A DNA stretch of 64,000 bases, from assembly GCA_039583875.1 (NCBI GenBank), contig CM077166.1, positions 84,938,564-85,002,563 of the forward strand. Direction: 5' to 3'. Both the position numbers and the translations under genes were made by a program. Below the pieces are notes generated by a model. The model saw only the letters and a program-made list of their open reading frames with translations. It searched no databases and was not told the DNA's origin. Below, piece after piece: positions 1 through 11,352 of the stretch (positions are counted from its first letter, which is position 1; the number at the start of each line of letters is the position of its first letter). The DNA comes from Platanthera guangdongensis. Lineage: Eukaryota; Streptophyta; Magnoliopsida; Asparagales; Orchidaceae.

Positions 1-402
1 GGAGACTTTGTTCTCTGAGTGTAGGTCTTGTTGAAGACTGAGTGGTATGGCTTTGTGCCTGAGTTGTAGGAGTGGGGACACTTTGAGTTGTAGGAACCTA
101 TTTGGGGTTTTGAGTTGTAAGATCTGAGGATCTGAGAAGAAGTGCTAAAGTTAGGCTGAATCTAGTACACTACTAGATAGGCGAAGGGGGAAAGTGGATG
201 TACCCAAACCTTGGGGAACCACTATAAAAATCTGTGTGCACTCTGTGTTGGTTTATTTCTGTGATTGCTGAGCTAGCTGTGCTGAATTGCTATAGATAAT
301 TGCATATACAGGGTTATTTGTTCAAGTGTTTCTGCCTTAAATTTAAAAAGTTAAAGTTCACCTATTCACCCCCCTCTAGGTGATTAGGCACTATTTCTTT
401 CA
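1..402 (+). mobile_element. K: 3' end of a Copia-type LTR (partial)
   Basis: The segment ends in CA at 401-402, after a CACCCCCCTCTAGGTGATTA stretch of the kind seen at the ends of plant Ty1/copia LTRs. A TATA-like box lies about 170 bp before the end, and the motif GAGTTGTAGGA recurs three times between 75 and 120. No primer binding site follows, so this is a 3' LTR or a solo LTR, not a 5' LTR. The flank from 403 reads as a different LTR (G), so K probably inserted into G. The start is outside the window, so the target duplication cannot be checked. The Copia assignment rests on the terminal signature only. Confidence 0.5.
222..230 (+). promoter_or_regulatory. TATA-like box in LTR K
   Basis: CTATAAAAA is a good match to a plant TATA box and sits about 170 bp before the LTR end, a usual place for an LTR promoter. 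It is inferred from sequence alone. Confidence 0.4.
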
Positions 403-2208
403 GTTTTAACCTCCTTTCTCCTAAAAACATTTCAGGAAACGATGCTTAGGGCATTTTAGGGCCAAATCCTTGAAGTGGCGCGAGTGGACGATGTTTCTCC
501 AAAGTATCGAGGCAAGTGGATCTCTTTCCTTGCTTGTTTTGATTTCGGTCCTTATCTACCACTTTTCTTCCTCCCATAGAGATTAGGAGTAGTGTAGGAT
601 GAGTATGGAAGAACCTCGAGGTTAGATCTTGATTTTTGGCCAAACCATAGAAACCAAGAAATTGATTCAAGTAAAATTTGGCGTATATCAAGTTGAATTT
701 TGTCGAGTATCGTCGGGTTTAGGTATGGAATTTTCGCCGCGTAACAGTACATAGCCTAAGTAGATTTCGGCGAGTATCGGGTAAGAATTCAGTTAGTATC
801 GCCGAATTAGGTTAAGTGATTTTCAGCGTTTATCATTTGTTGTCGCCGAAAACCAAATGTTAGCTTAAGATTGATTCAGCAAGTATCGCCAGCCCAATTC
901 GACGAGTATCGCCGAATTTGATAAGTCATTTTCGGCGAGAATCATAGGTTAGCTTAATGCAGTTCGACAAACATCGTGTGTCCATTCGTCGAGTATCGAC
1001 AGGAAAATCGTTGAGTATCGCCGGACGTCGCAAGGTATTCTCGTCGAGTATGGAGAGATTCGTCCAGTATCGCCTAGAATTTCTCGAGTATGCATGTGTT
1101 TCGTCGGGTATAGTCGCCGAGTTTGCTAGGACGTAGAAATTTTTCATTGTTTTTATCTAATTCGGCGTGTTTGGTCCTTAGGTTGTTTTTAGGATTGCTT
1201 TAAGTTTTCTTAAGGTTTAGACTTGGGATTTTGGTAGGATCTGATGTTTCTTCGGCTATGAAGGTTGGCAGTGGACAAATGATCACCAACTGGTTGTTGG
1301 TTTGTTGATCGTTGCACTTGGTGGATGTTTGGCCTCTGTTTTCTGAGAATGTTTGGTTGGGTTTGGACATTGGTCACCACCGCAGTGCCTTTTTTGAGAC
1401 ATTTGGGCTTAGGAGATTGGTATGGGACAATTGGTCACAGACTCCGCCCGGTTGTTTTTGCCATGTGTTAATGATTCACGTTTTATTCAAGTTGTTTTTT
1501 GCTCAGTTTGCTTGTTAGATCAGCCTATGCTTTAATGTTAATCCTTGAAGATATTGTCGAAGCGTGGCTTCGTTCCGCACTTTGTGTAATTATCCAATTG
1601 ACTCATTTACTTCGAATTTTACAGTACTTAAATTTATTTGGCTAAGCAGTTGTGGTATTCAATATTTTTGTACTCGGGTTTAGTAAACCCATCTCTTACT
1701 TTGCACTTATTACATGATTATTTTCCTTTGCCACTTTTATTTTCTTGTTGAGGTGTTCTTCTTTTGAATGGCTCAGGTTCAGGGCAATAGCCGGTTGAGC
1801 AGTTATGTTGGTGTTGTTATTGGACTGTTATGTTGCAGAGGTCTTCCTCACCGTTGTGAGGTAGTTTTCGGTTGTTCTCTTGTTAGTAGAGACATACATG
1901 CTCACTAGTGGTTTCGTGTCAGGTTGTTGACAACCACTGGCAGTTTTCTTTCGAAATGTCTAATTACATTGCTAAGCTGCTGAGTATGCCTGTCTTCTAT
2001 GGCTGTTTATACTTGATCTATGGGATGGCTTTATTCTAGGTTGCATGTTAGATATTTTAACTTATACAAACATTATTATTAGTATTTCATACTTGCCACC
2101 TCTTTCAAAACTAAAACACTACTTTCTAGTTAGCGCAAAGACATTTCCTATACTTATTATAAATCTAGATTCTAGCATAACATGAGTTGTCTGTCGGGGA
2201 TGTTTATG
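403..2208 (+). mobile_element. G: fragment of a chromovirus-like LTR
   Basis: From about 1740 to 2205 this matches, with clear divergence, the last third of the C/D LTRs (30520-30980). Shared strings include GAGGTGTTCTT, AGCCGGTT, GTGAGGTAGTT, AGACATACAT, TTCGTGTCAGGTTGTTG, TAGGTTGCATGTTAGATATT and GCATAACATGAGTTGTC. GAGGCAAGTGG near 509 also has a counterpart at 29506. It is therefore an LTR of a related but distinct family. The right end is cut by F and the left by K. No coding sequence is visible; the small open frames at 926-1147 and 1312-1518 look accidental. Confidence 0.6.
695..1116. repeat. Degenerate GTATCGCC/CGAGTATCG motif array in LTR G
   Basis: About a dozen copies of GTATCGnC, often extended to CGAGTATCGCCGAA, occur here at irregular spacing of roughly 20-60 bp, some written as TCGGCGA on the other strand. 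CGTCGAGTATCGAC also resembles the TCGTCGAG motif of the C/D LTR arrays. It looks like a dispersed motif array rather than a strict tandem repeat. Confidence 0.7.
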
Positions 2209-3329
2209 TGACACCTCCACTGTAATGACCATATAATATGGTCTGACCGGGGCCCCACAACATATAGACGCCACATCTTAAGCATTAAAAGATGATATAA
2301 GTTTACCCATCTCAAAACTCAGAATAAAATTGCGGAAACAAAAAAAAAGTAGAAGCTATCCACCACTACAGAAGTATCATAAATGGCCTTAAGGCCTTAT
2401 AATATCCAATTGTCCAGAAGATTGAAACAACATTACACAAAAGCAACGTACACAAGCACTCCTAGGCTACCTCGACATGCAAGCCAGAATCATAGAACAT
2501 AAAGCATCACATTCCACAAAACAGAGCTATAACACATCTTGTAACACTTCATGAAGGTTTAGGCCTTTTTGTCCGGCGAGCTTGCTCGTGCATGCGATCA
2601 TTACCCTGTAAAAATTAGGTTGTAATGTGGGTCAGCAAAGGCTGACCTAAACTGTGTAACCAACATATCTCCTCCCAACCGTCACTAGCGGACACCGGGG
2701 CACGATATCACCCTGCAGGTCAGCACTTCGTATGGAAAATACAATAACATGTAAAGCTATAAAAATAGATTTGGATGTCTCATATAGCAAACACGTTTTT
2801 ATGTTGAGCATATAATAAAAGGGGCCTACAATGCAACATTAATGCAATCCCGAGTTTCACCCAAGGCACCCTAAAGCATATGCTTCTAGCACATCATCAT
2901 ATTGGGTACTTCTAATTTACCCATAGGCGTTCAAGCTGCAAACATAAGGATACTGTAAATTCCCCCAAACGGCAAATAAACCGCAAACACTATGGTACTC
3001 TAGATTTCCCCAAACGGCTTACAAGCTGCCACACAAACAAACTGATAAGAAACCTTGCTAGACCCCACCCGTTTGCAACGACCCAGGCCCGGTTCCAATA
3101 TCGTGATCAAGTCCACTAAAGGAGACCCAGCGGGACCCAGCTGGAATCGTCTGGGCTTGCCCAAAGCTCAACATTCTCTTCAGTTCCATAGAAGGGGGAC
3201 TTGTCTCGCTGGGACACACTCCACACATGACTTTGCAATGTCACAGGCTAGCTAGCAGACTATACACAAAAATCACGCCTTAGCACATCACAATCCCAAA
3301 CCTTTCCCACCCAAATCTAACGTGCGTAT

Positions 3330-3556
3330 TGTAACGTTCCCGTGCCCAAAGGAAGACATCTACCGTCGCAATGGAGGTAACCTTGTCCGATGTGGTGCCC
3401 CAAGGAAACCATCTCCCGTCACAATGGAGCTAACGTTTTCCGGTCCCGTGCCATAAGGAAACCATCTGCCGTCACAGCGGAGCTAACCTTGTCCGGTCCC
3501 GCACTCCAAGCAAATCATCTACCATCATTGCAGAGGTTACCTTGTCCGGTTCCGAT
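3330..3556. repeat. Four-copy 53-bp tandem repeat in the F LTR
   Basis: Four units aligned on AAGGAAACCATCTnCCGTCAC followed by GGAGCTAACCTTGTCCGG end their first motif at 3360, 3413, 3466 and 3519, giving a period of 53 bp. The units have diverged by several substitutions each. Confidence 0.75.
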
Positions 3557-4124
3557 TACGCATAATCGAGCAGAATAAGGGGGGCATACAACATCATCAT
3601 AGATGGCATCTTGCCGCTAACGGATTTCTACAAAATCATTAAGGCTCGCAATGCAACATCACTGAGTCGGACTAATGGTCACGACTGCGGCTTCACCGAC
3701 AATGCCTTATCCACTAATGAATCAGATTTCTAGTGCAATAACATGCCGGGGACAGACACAATCGACCCGATGGCTCTTCTTGAACCATGGCAACCCTAAT
3801 CCCTCGCATTTGAGAGATCTGATGCTTAGAATGCTTAAAGGAAAAAAAGAATAGAGTCGATGCCACACACGCATCCTAAAACTGAGAGAAGAAGTGTTGT
3901 TACCTTATGACTCCTCTTCATAGCCATGAAACCCTTGTCTTGCACGGATGAAAACAAGCGCCTTCGTGTCCTCTACCCGGATCTGTCCTCGGAATGACGA
4001 TCGGAGGTGTGAAGCTCCGTCAATGGCGGAAGAAAGCTCTCTTCTTCCTCCTCCCACCATTCTCTTCCAAACCCTAACTCTCACTTCCTAAATGAGAAAA
4101 TGAAGAGAAACAACCGTTCAGCCC

Positions 4125-4132
4125 TATATAAG
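4125..4132 (-). promoter_or_regulatory. TATA box of the F LTR
   Basis: On the minus strand this reads CTTATATAGGG. It lies about 90 bp downstream of the palindromic array and about 500 bp into the LTR, so the array would be promoter-proximal. Function is inferred from position and sequence. Confidence 0.5.
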
Positions 4133-4222
4133 CACTCTGGAGGAGAGTTTAGGGTCTTAGAATCAAACACTAAATGAAATCAGACGGCTATAAAGACAAA
4201 CAATGGAATTTCTTCCGTCCAC

Positions 4223-4592
4223 TACCGCCGGGCGGTAACTACCTACTGTCGAGGGGTAGGTTCCCGAGCGCTCGGCCAGAAAATAATGTCGCGCTACGCC
4301 GACGATATTGCTATCGCCGCGCGGAAGAGTTTTTCTCAAGAAGTTTGACGTTCGACGAAACAGGGCTATCCCCGGGCGATAGCTACTATCGTCGGGCGGT
4401 AATCATCCAGCGCTTGACGAACAGATCTTTCGATCGACGCTCGACGAAACAGAGCTATCGCCGAGCGGTACCTAGCAATTGTCCGCGCTAGAACTCAACG
4501 CTCCCAGCGCCTGGCCACTCAATGCTCTCAGCACCTGGGCACTCAATGCTAAGCTACCACCGGGCGATAACTACTACCGCTGGGCGATAGCT
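4223..4592. repeat. Palindromic array in the upstream part of the F LTR
   Basis: Six or so GC-rich palindromes of the type TACCGCCGGGCGGTA (4223-4237) and CTATCCCCGGGCGATAG (4366-4382) recur, with variants near 4386, 4455, 4552 and 4573. They alternate with TTCGACGAAACAG (4351 and 4441) and GATCGACGCTCGACGA. The TCGACGA part recalls the module found with different palindromes in the LTRs of C, D and E. Confidence 0.8.
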
Positions 4593-4626
4593 TCTAGAGA
4601 CCTGTTCTTAAAATTGGGGTGTTACA

Positions 4627-4640
4627 ACTCCTACCCCCTT
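4627..4640 (-). other. F polypurine tract
   Basis: The minus strand reads AAGGGGGTAGGAGT immediately before the LTR start. A purine run abutting the 3' LTR is the expected plus-strand primer of reverse transcription. Confidence 0.7.
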
Positions 4641-4748
4641 AAAAGAATTTTGTCCCCGAAATTAATCTTCATGCAGAAAGATAGCAAGAAAATTGTTGCA
4701 ACAAATTTAAATATTATTACAACTTTACACACTCATTTACATTCAATA

Positions 4749-7700
4749 TTATACAAACAACTCGGGATACTCTTCACGCATGGTTTGTTCTTGCCCCAAA
4801 GAGAACTCATTTTGCCCGCAGTTGTCCCAGTGCACCTTTATGAGTTTCACCTATTTGTTTCGTAACCGCCAAACTTCTAAATTCTCTAAGCCCACCGGAC
4901 AGACTTTCATCCTCAAGTACTCTTCTATCGGCAATGTTGTCGGTTCGATCACCTCATTAGCCTCCACCAAGGCTTTCCTCAAGACGGAGACATGGAAGAC
5001 ATCGTGTAATCAACTCAATTCTATGGACAACGCCAACCGGTAAGCTGTTCTCTGATGCATTCTATAACCTCGAACAGTCCAAAAAACCTCAGACTCAACT
5101 TTTTGAGTCGGTGAATTCGCGAAACGCCTTTGAATGGTTTGATCTTTAGATAGACCCAGTCGCCTACCGCAAACTCCACATTCCTATGGTGAGCATTAAA
5201 ATACTTTGCTTGTTGCACTCAGGCAACCTTCATTCGCTCCTGAATGGTTCGCACCAACTCGCATGCATTGGCCACCACTTCTTTTCCGAACAGTTTAGTG
5301 TCTCCCGCCTCTATCCATGACATTGGCGTTCGACACCACCTTCCATACAAAGTTTCGTATGGCACCATCTTTATACTTGCTTGGTAACTGTTGTTATAGG
5401 CGAACTCTACCATGAAGAGGTGATCTTCCCACTTCTTCCCAAAGTCAAGAGTACACATCCTTAACATATCCTCCATTATACGGTTCGTTCTTTATGTTTG
5501 CCCATCAGTTTGAGGATGGAACGTCGTACTGAACTTAAGCTTTGTTCCCAGACTTATCTGAACGAACCTCCAGTTTTTGGACGTGAATCGTCTGTCGCGA
5601 TCAATAATTATACTCTTAGGAATCCTTTGAAGTCGCATAATGTTGTGAACATACAACTCTACCAGCTTCTCCACGTTGTCCTCTTTCCGGTTTGGGATGA
5701 AATGGGACACTTTGGTCAAGCGGTCCACAATCACCAAAATCACGTCGTTTCCCTGCCGCGATCGAGCTAAGCCATGCACAAAATCCATGGAGATGTCATC
5801 AAACTTCCATTCGGGAATCAGAAGAGGCTTCAAGAACCCGCTCGGCTTGTGACACTAGGCCATCACTAAGGCAGAGGTTTGACACCGGCTCACATACAGA
5901 GCTATATCACGCTTCAAACAAGGCCACCAAATGGATTTCTTCATATCCAAGTACATCTTCATACTGCCCGGGTGAATGGAGTACTTTTTAAAGTGAGCCT
6001 CCAACATCAACTTCTCGCGGAGCTTGCCGAACTGCGGAACACAAATCCTTTCATCCTTCTTCAAGATCCCGTTAATGATCTCCTAAGCTCTACCCTCGCC
6101 CGTTTGGGCTTCCACCACGAATGGCTGCAACTCTTCATCCAAACTAGTCGCTTCCCGTATATGATCGGATAAGTCATTCTGTAACTCGATCCAGTTAAAT
6201 CGAGCCATGCTTAACTCACCTCTTGCTACGCACTTAATGCGAAGGGACTAACAATCCCGCATCAACCGCTCATCATGAACTTCGATCCAACTCCCTTGAC
6301 TAGTGTATTTCCTACTTAAGGCAACCGCCACCACGTTGGCTTTGCCTGACATATACAGAATTGGCACTTCATAGTCACCAAGAAATTCAACACATTTGCG
6401 CTGCCGCATATTCAAGTCCTTTTGGTCTAGAAGATAGTTCAGGCTTTTGTGGTCCGTGAAGATCTCCAACTTCGCACCATAAACATAGTGCCGCCACAAC
6501 TTTAGTGCAAAAATTACCGCAGCCAATTCTAAGTCATGGACGGGATAATTCCTCTCATAAGGCTTCAACTGCCTAGACACAAAAACTATGACACTACCAT
6601 GTTACACCTCCACGCAACCCAGACCACATCCTGATGGGTCACTGGAAATCTAAAATCCTTTAGTCCCTTTAGGCAGACTTAGGATTGGAGTTGTCATCAT
6701 TTTTTCCTTTAGGGGGTCAAACGCCCGATTGCACTCTTGAGTCCACACAAACATCTGATCCTTACGTGTTAGAGAAGTAAGGGGATGAGCTGTCCGCGAA
6801 AAGTATTCCACAGACCTTATATAGTACCTGGCTAGTCCAAGCATACTTCGGACTTCTGCCACGGTCCTCAAAACTGGCCAATCTCTGATGGCCTCCACTT
6901 TTTCAGGATCAACTGCCACCCCATCACCACTAATCACATGTCCCAGAAATGCCACCTTTTCCAACCAAAACTCACACTTTGAGAACTTTGCATAAAACTG
7001 GTTCACTCTCAACACTTGCAACACCAATCGCAAATGAGTCTCATGTTCCGCCTCCGATTTGGAGTATACCAAGAAATCGTAAATAAAGACGATTACAAAA
7101 GAGTTCAAGTACTCACAAAATACTTGATTCATCAGACTCATGGATACTGATGGTGCGTTCGTCAGCCTGAACGACATCACCGAGAACTCGAAATGACCAT
7201 ACCTCGTTTCAAAATCCTTCTTGGGTATGTCCTCATGTCGAAACCGCAACTGATAGTATCCGGACTTCAAGTCCAACTTAGAATACAACACAGATCCCAC
7301 TAACTGGTCGAACAGGTCATCTATCTGAGGAATTAGATACTTATTCTTAACAATCAGTTTATTCAACTGTCGGTAGTCTATGCACAACCGTATACTACCG
7401 TCTTTCTTCTTCATAAACAACACTGGCGCGCTCCAAGGTGAAGAACTGGGTCTAATATTCCCCTGCTCTAACAGTTCCTACAACAGTACTTTGAGTTTGA
7501 CCAACTCTTTTGGTGTCGTCCTAAAAGGAGGACGTGACACCGACCTAGGCTCTGGCACTAACTCAATCAAGAAATCGATCTCCCGTCGAGGAGGTGCTCC
7601 AGGACGCTCCTCGGGAAACACATCCTCGAACTCTGCCACTACCGGCACATCTCCAAGTGATAGCTTGGAAAGGCAAACGTTCAACAATGCTACAAGAGCT

Positions 7701-8121
7701 ACTCCTCCCTGGTTAACTGCATGCACCAGCTACATGGCCGAAATCAGGGAGCAGTCCACTCCACTAAGGCACTCAAACGTAATTTCTGCCTCCCCTTCAC
7801 TTCTCAACGTCACCACCTTAGATTGGTAGTCAATACTGACACGCTACTCTACAATCTAGTCCATTCCCAATATTAAATCGAACTCAACCAACGGTAGAAC
7901 CGCCGCAACCAACGTGAAGTCAACTCCATCCAAACTCCAACAATTGCGCCCCTTCGCCCCGGTAGTCATGGATGACCCATTGGGCATGCGCAACTTCAAC
8001 TTTGTGTCCGCCGGGAACGGCTCAACTCCAATACTCCGGATAAAGCTTTCCCCAAGTAAGGAGTGCGATGCTCCCGTATCAAACAATACCCTAGCGGGGA
8101 ACCCAAAAACTAACACAAAGC
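4749..8121 (-). pseudogene. F Pol polyprotein pseudogene (PR-RT-RH-IN-tail)
   Basis: Once encoded protease, reverse transcriptase, RNase H and integrase. The protease motif LFDTGASHS is near 8090. RT runs about 7430-6650 with [10 protein letters not shown] and [10 protein letters not shown], but the catalytic YxDD box reads FIYDFLVYS, so the first aspartate is now tyrosine. RNase H (about 6640-6300) has TDHKSLNYLL, but ADALSR has become AVALSR. Integrase (about 6060-5219) has a damaged zinc site (CQTSAL) and keeps VDRLTKVSHF and IIDRDRRF. A degenerate chromodomain-like tail ends in REEYPELF before a TAA at 4749. Stops and frameshifts occur near 7855, 7476, 6600, 6245, 5850 and 5490. This is a fossil; no product is expected. 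Confidence 0.88.
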
Positions 8122-8194
8122 CTAAAACATAGACAACATACATAAATGATCTTGAAAGTCTAAGATAAAAAAAGATTAACTCAAACTTTCAGAC
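8122..8194 (-). other. Putative gag/protease intron of F (73 nt)
   Basis: On the minus strand the gag frame reads VVTG and then meets stops. A GT at 8194 (ACTG|GTCTGA) and an AG at 8122 (GTTTTAG|GCTTTG) bound 73 nt. Removing it would join the glycine codon, phase 1, to the protease frame. A has a matching arrangement at 20222-20299. The donor here is weak. Splicing is a prediction. Confidence 0.45.
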
Positions 8195-8264
8195 CAGTCA
8201 CCACATCGGGTTGGCGGATCGCTTACTGCTGCCCAAGGTTATACGCCCTTGGCTGTATGGGTTG
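8195..8264 (-). pseudogene. F Gag C-terminal fragment, downstream of E
   Basis: The minus strand encodes a short stretch with QPRAYNLGQQ, a stop, and then DVVTG. It aligns with the Gag end of A (QPRVYNLGLQEAIKQADMVTG, about 20160-20220). It continues in frame from 16785-16876 across E, which supports E as a later insertion. Confidence 0.75.
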
Positions 8265-8469
8265 GAAATTGATGAGTTGTAAATATACGTGTTTTTATAT
8301 ACATTAAATAAGATGTATTAGTTTCTTTTTGTTATTTTTTGTTGTTTTTCCTTAATAAATTGCTTCCTTTTTGTAAATATTTTCTAACTTAGAGTTATTT
8401 TTGTTTCCTGAATTTTTCAGGAAAAATTGTCAAAAAATCAGAGTACATGCCCGTATACTGTTGGTCATT

Positions 8470-8984
8470 CCCGTGACCAGGGCGTGATACGTCAAAATCC
8501 TGAGAAATGAACAATTTTTGAAGAAATAGCGTGACACGCCCATGTCACGCCCGTGTCGCCCGAGTCAAGCCCGTGACCCATGGCCGTGACCATCTAGATC
8601 GACGAAATCGCGCTCAACGATCGTCGACCCAGCTGACACGCCCAGCGACACGCCCTTGTCATTTGACACGGGGCGTGACCCAAGCCCGTGACCATCCACT
8701 TGATGTTTTTCGCTCGACGTTTGTCGAGCCAACCCGACACGCCTAGAGTCATGCCCGTGACCTAGGGCGTGACCCCGCCACATACCCCGACAAACAGCCG
8801 CCGACGACTTTTGACGCAAATGGCGCCCAGTTCAACCTCCCTGACACGCCCACCATCACGCCCGTGACCTAGGGCGTGACCGCCGCGATTTCCGCCGCAA
8901 CATCAAAACACCGTCAGATCACCGAAATCAACTGTGAATAGTGCTGACATGCCCCCTGACACGCCCGTGTCGGAGGGCGTGTCC
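8470..8984. repeat. Palindromic GACACGCCCGTGTC array, E 5' LTR
   Basis: More than ten copies or half-copies of GACACGCCCGTGTC, GTGACCnnGGGCGTGAC and close variants occur here. Between them lie TCGACGA...GATCGTCG (8599-8626) and TTTTTCGCTCGACGTTTGTCGAG (near 8705). Both motif types also occur in the C/D LTRs, which belong to another lineage. The array ends about 17 bp before the TATA box. Confidence 0.9.
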
Positions 8985-9000
8985 GATGAATGTTTTTGTC

Positions 9001-9008
9001 TATAAATT
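9001..9008 (+). promoter_or_regulatory. TATA box, E 5' LTR
   Basis: TATAAATT directly follows the palindromic array. The copy in the 3' LTR is at 14499-14506. Spacing from the array is the same in both LTRs. Confidence 0.6.
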
Positions 9009-10939
9009 GCAGCCTTCTGTTTGAGCTGCTGTTCCACTTTTTGGCACAATTTTGTATAGGGGCCGGCTGTTAGATTCATTTCCAAGCTAAGTAAAGTTAC
9101 TTTCTCCCCCTCTCTTATATTTATTTTTTGCCTTCTGTAACTTTCGTTTTAGCTTAATAAATGTTTTGATTTTTGTCTCTTTATGTGGTTTTGGAATGGA
9201 TCTAAGCCTCTCTTATGCAATCTTATTTCTTTTATTTTGTTTTAACATTATTTTTGTTGTCTTCCGCGTGTGTGTGTGTGTATGAGATTAATTTTCATGT
9301 TATTATACTTAGTTATTTCTTACTTAGTTTTGGTTAGACTTAGGCTTTTTCTAGCTTTTTATTCATTCCTATAAACCTGTAAAAGCATTTTCAAAGTTGT
9401 TTTGATTTTTCACTAACTTAGATTTTCCTTTTAGGTCGTAAAACTTTTTGTCCTTTTTACTTAATTTTCACCTTTTCACCACTTTTACGGAGTTATAGGA
9501 ACGTATATATAGTCGTTTTAATTTTTCAAACACTTCATTTTCGCTTTTATTTTCAAAAACTTTTTGCCCGTTTAAATTTTATTTCTTCATTTTACGCATT
9601 TCTACTGCATTCTATCGGTAGAAATGTATTCATTTCAATTTATCGAGCACTTGTACTTTTCATTTATGTGCAAAAAATTTTGCCCTTTTAAATTTTATTT
9701 TTACTTTTTATTCAATTCTACTGCATTCTAGCGGTAGAAATGTAGTTGTTTTAATTTTTCAGTCACGTTGTTTTTCCTATTTTTTTGCAAGTGTGCGTGC
9801 GTGTATGAGTTAGTTTAAATTGCTTTCTTTCAATTGTATAGAGTGCGTGCGTGTGTTGCATCTATTTTCGCCTACTCGTTAAAAGTTAAATGTCGTGCTT
9901 TTATTTCCCGCCTACTCATTTGAGTAGGACTTGTACGTGTGCGTTTTTATTTCTGTCGTGTGTGTGCGTATTTCAATTCCAGAAGAGTGTGTTTACTTTC
10001 TGTACAGTGGGTGTGTTTTAATTTTATCTCGACTGCGTGAGTGTTAGCTTTTATTTTCCGCCTACTCGCTAGGAGTTAACTGGCTGTATTTTATTTACCG
10101 CCTACTCACTTGAGTTAAATGGTCGGTCTTTATTATAATAATTGGAATGGACTTGTAATTGCATTTATTTTCTCCTACTCGTTTGAGTAGGACTTGCTTT
10201 ATTTTTCCCGCCCACTCATTTGAGCTGGGACTTGCACTTTTACAGCTTTCATTTCAGTCCTACTCGTTTGAGTAGCACTTGCAATTTACTGCTTTCCATT
10301 TACTGCTGTCATTTTCCTACTTTATTTTACTACTTTAATTTTCTGCTTTTTCATCGCTGCCGTCCCCATTCTGATGAGTGGCTAACGTTCTTAGCACTCA
10401 GTATCGAAGAGCATTGGGACAGATAAAATAGCTTAAAATAATTAAAGGTCCTTATTTTCTAATTAATTAAAATCACTTAAGGTTTGCCTAGGGTTTATGA
10501 CGCGTAGGACCACATAATCGATGTGTGGGCCCTATTTCCGTAGTCCATACGCTAGCTAGCCGAGAGGCCGTACGTATGGACCGATCACCCCTTGGTAAAT
10601 GAAGTTCTGCACTAACCCTCGAGAAAGGAGGCGCGCCAACTCTACTAGATTGGGTTCCCCACCCAATAGCGGGGTTCTTAGCGTAATGCGGGCATTAAGA
10701 GAAATCTTTCGTCGGATGAGAGCCCGGTCGAATAGTCTTAGCGTTCAGGTGAGCGATAGTCCTATAGATAGGTGAGCTCATTTTAGTGGAACCTCCACGG
10801 CCAAGTCTCCACCTTAATTAATTAGAAATTTAGAATATCTTTTTATTTAAAGTATATTTTAGTTCAATTTTATTCGGTGCCATCGAGCTAAGCTCTTAAT
10901 CGGCTCCACCTTTTTTGCTTTCATTTTTATTGCCCTTTT

Positions 10940-10941
<2 letters not shown>

Positions 10942-11004
<63 letters not shown>
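10942..11004. repeat. (TA)n microsatellite, E 5' LTR
   Basis: About 31 TA units. The same site in the 3' LTR (16440-16458) has about nine, so the tract has changed length since insertion. The tyrosine/isoleucine-repeat ORF here is an artefact. Confidence 0.95.
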
Positions 11005-11007
<3 letters not shown>

Positions 11008-11334
11008 CCCGACAAGTAATTATCGTTAAAATAATATTCTCCTCTAGGGAAGATTAGAAATAAACGAACCGACCCCGAGAACAATACGACCTCGATATTC
11101 CACCCGAAATATCTTGTACTACTCATGATAGGTGCACTTGCCTCCTTTCGTTAAAACTCGATCACATCGTTTTATATCCAAATAAATAAATATGCGTGAC
11201 CCGTTTTCTAAATAAAAACCAAATCCGCTTTTCTACTTAAATAAAATCGCCCGGGGCGCCACGCATCCTAACCTATTTTTGGAGTTTTAACCGCATTAAG
11301 TTTTCGGACTTGATGTGAATACCAATCAATTTTT

Positions 11335-11352
11335 TGGCGCCGTTGCCGGGGA
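11335..11352 (+). other. E primer binding site (Athila type)
   Basis: TGGCGCCGTTGCCGGGGA begins 6 bp after the LTR end. This sequence is the usual primer site of Athila elements, complementary to the 3' end of tRNA-Asp. Confidence 0.8.

Larger units (their letters stand above)
2209..4626 (-). repeat. F 3' LTR
   Basis: On the minus strand the LTR opens TGTAACACCCC at 4626, directly after a purine tract, and closes with GGAGGTGTCA at 2209, so the ends form a short imperfect inverted repeat. A closing point at 2221 (TGTAATGACC on the plus strand) is possible. The upstream part (4592-4223) is a palindromic array followed by a TATA box. A four-copy 53-bp repeat lies further on. The rest (2209-3330 and 3556-4120) holds no gene I can support. 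Confidence 0.75.
8270..11328 (+). repeat. E 5' LTR
   Basis: TG...CA termini and about 3.06 kb. In order it holds a palindromic array (8470-8984), a TATA box (9001), a T-rich leader with repeated CCTACTCGTTTGAGTAGGACTTG motifs (about 9880-10290), and a long TA microsatellite (10942-11004). No coding sequence is credible; the ORFs at 8531-8819 are read-outs of the GC-rich array. Confidence 0.88.

Noticed and set aside
10896..11126. ORF with IYIYIY repeats
   Set aside because: Product of a TA microsatellite.
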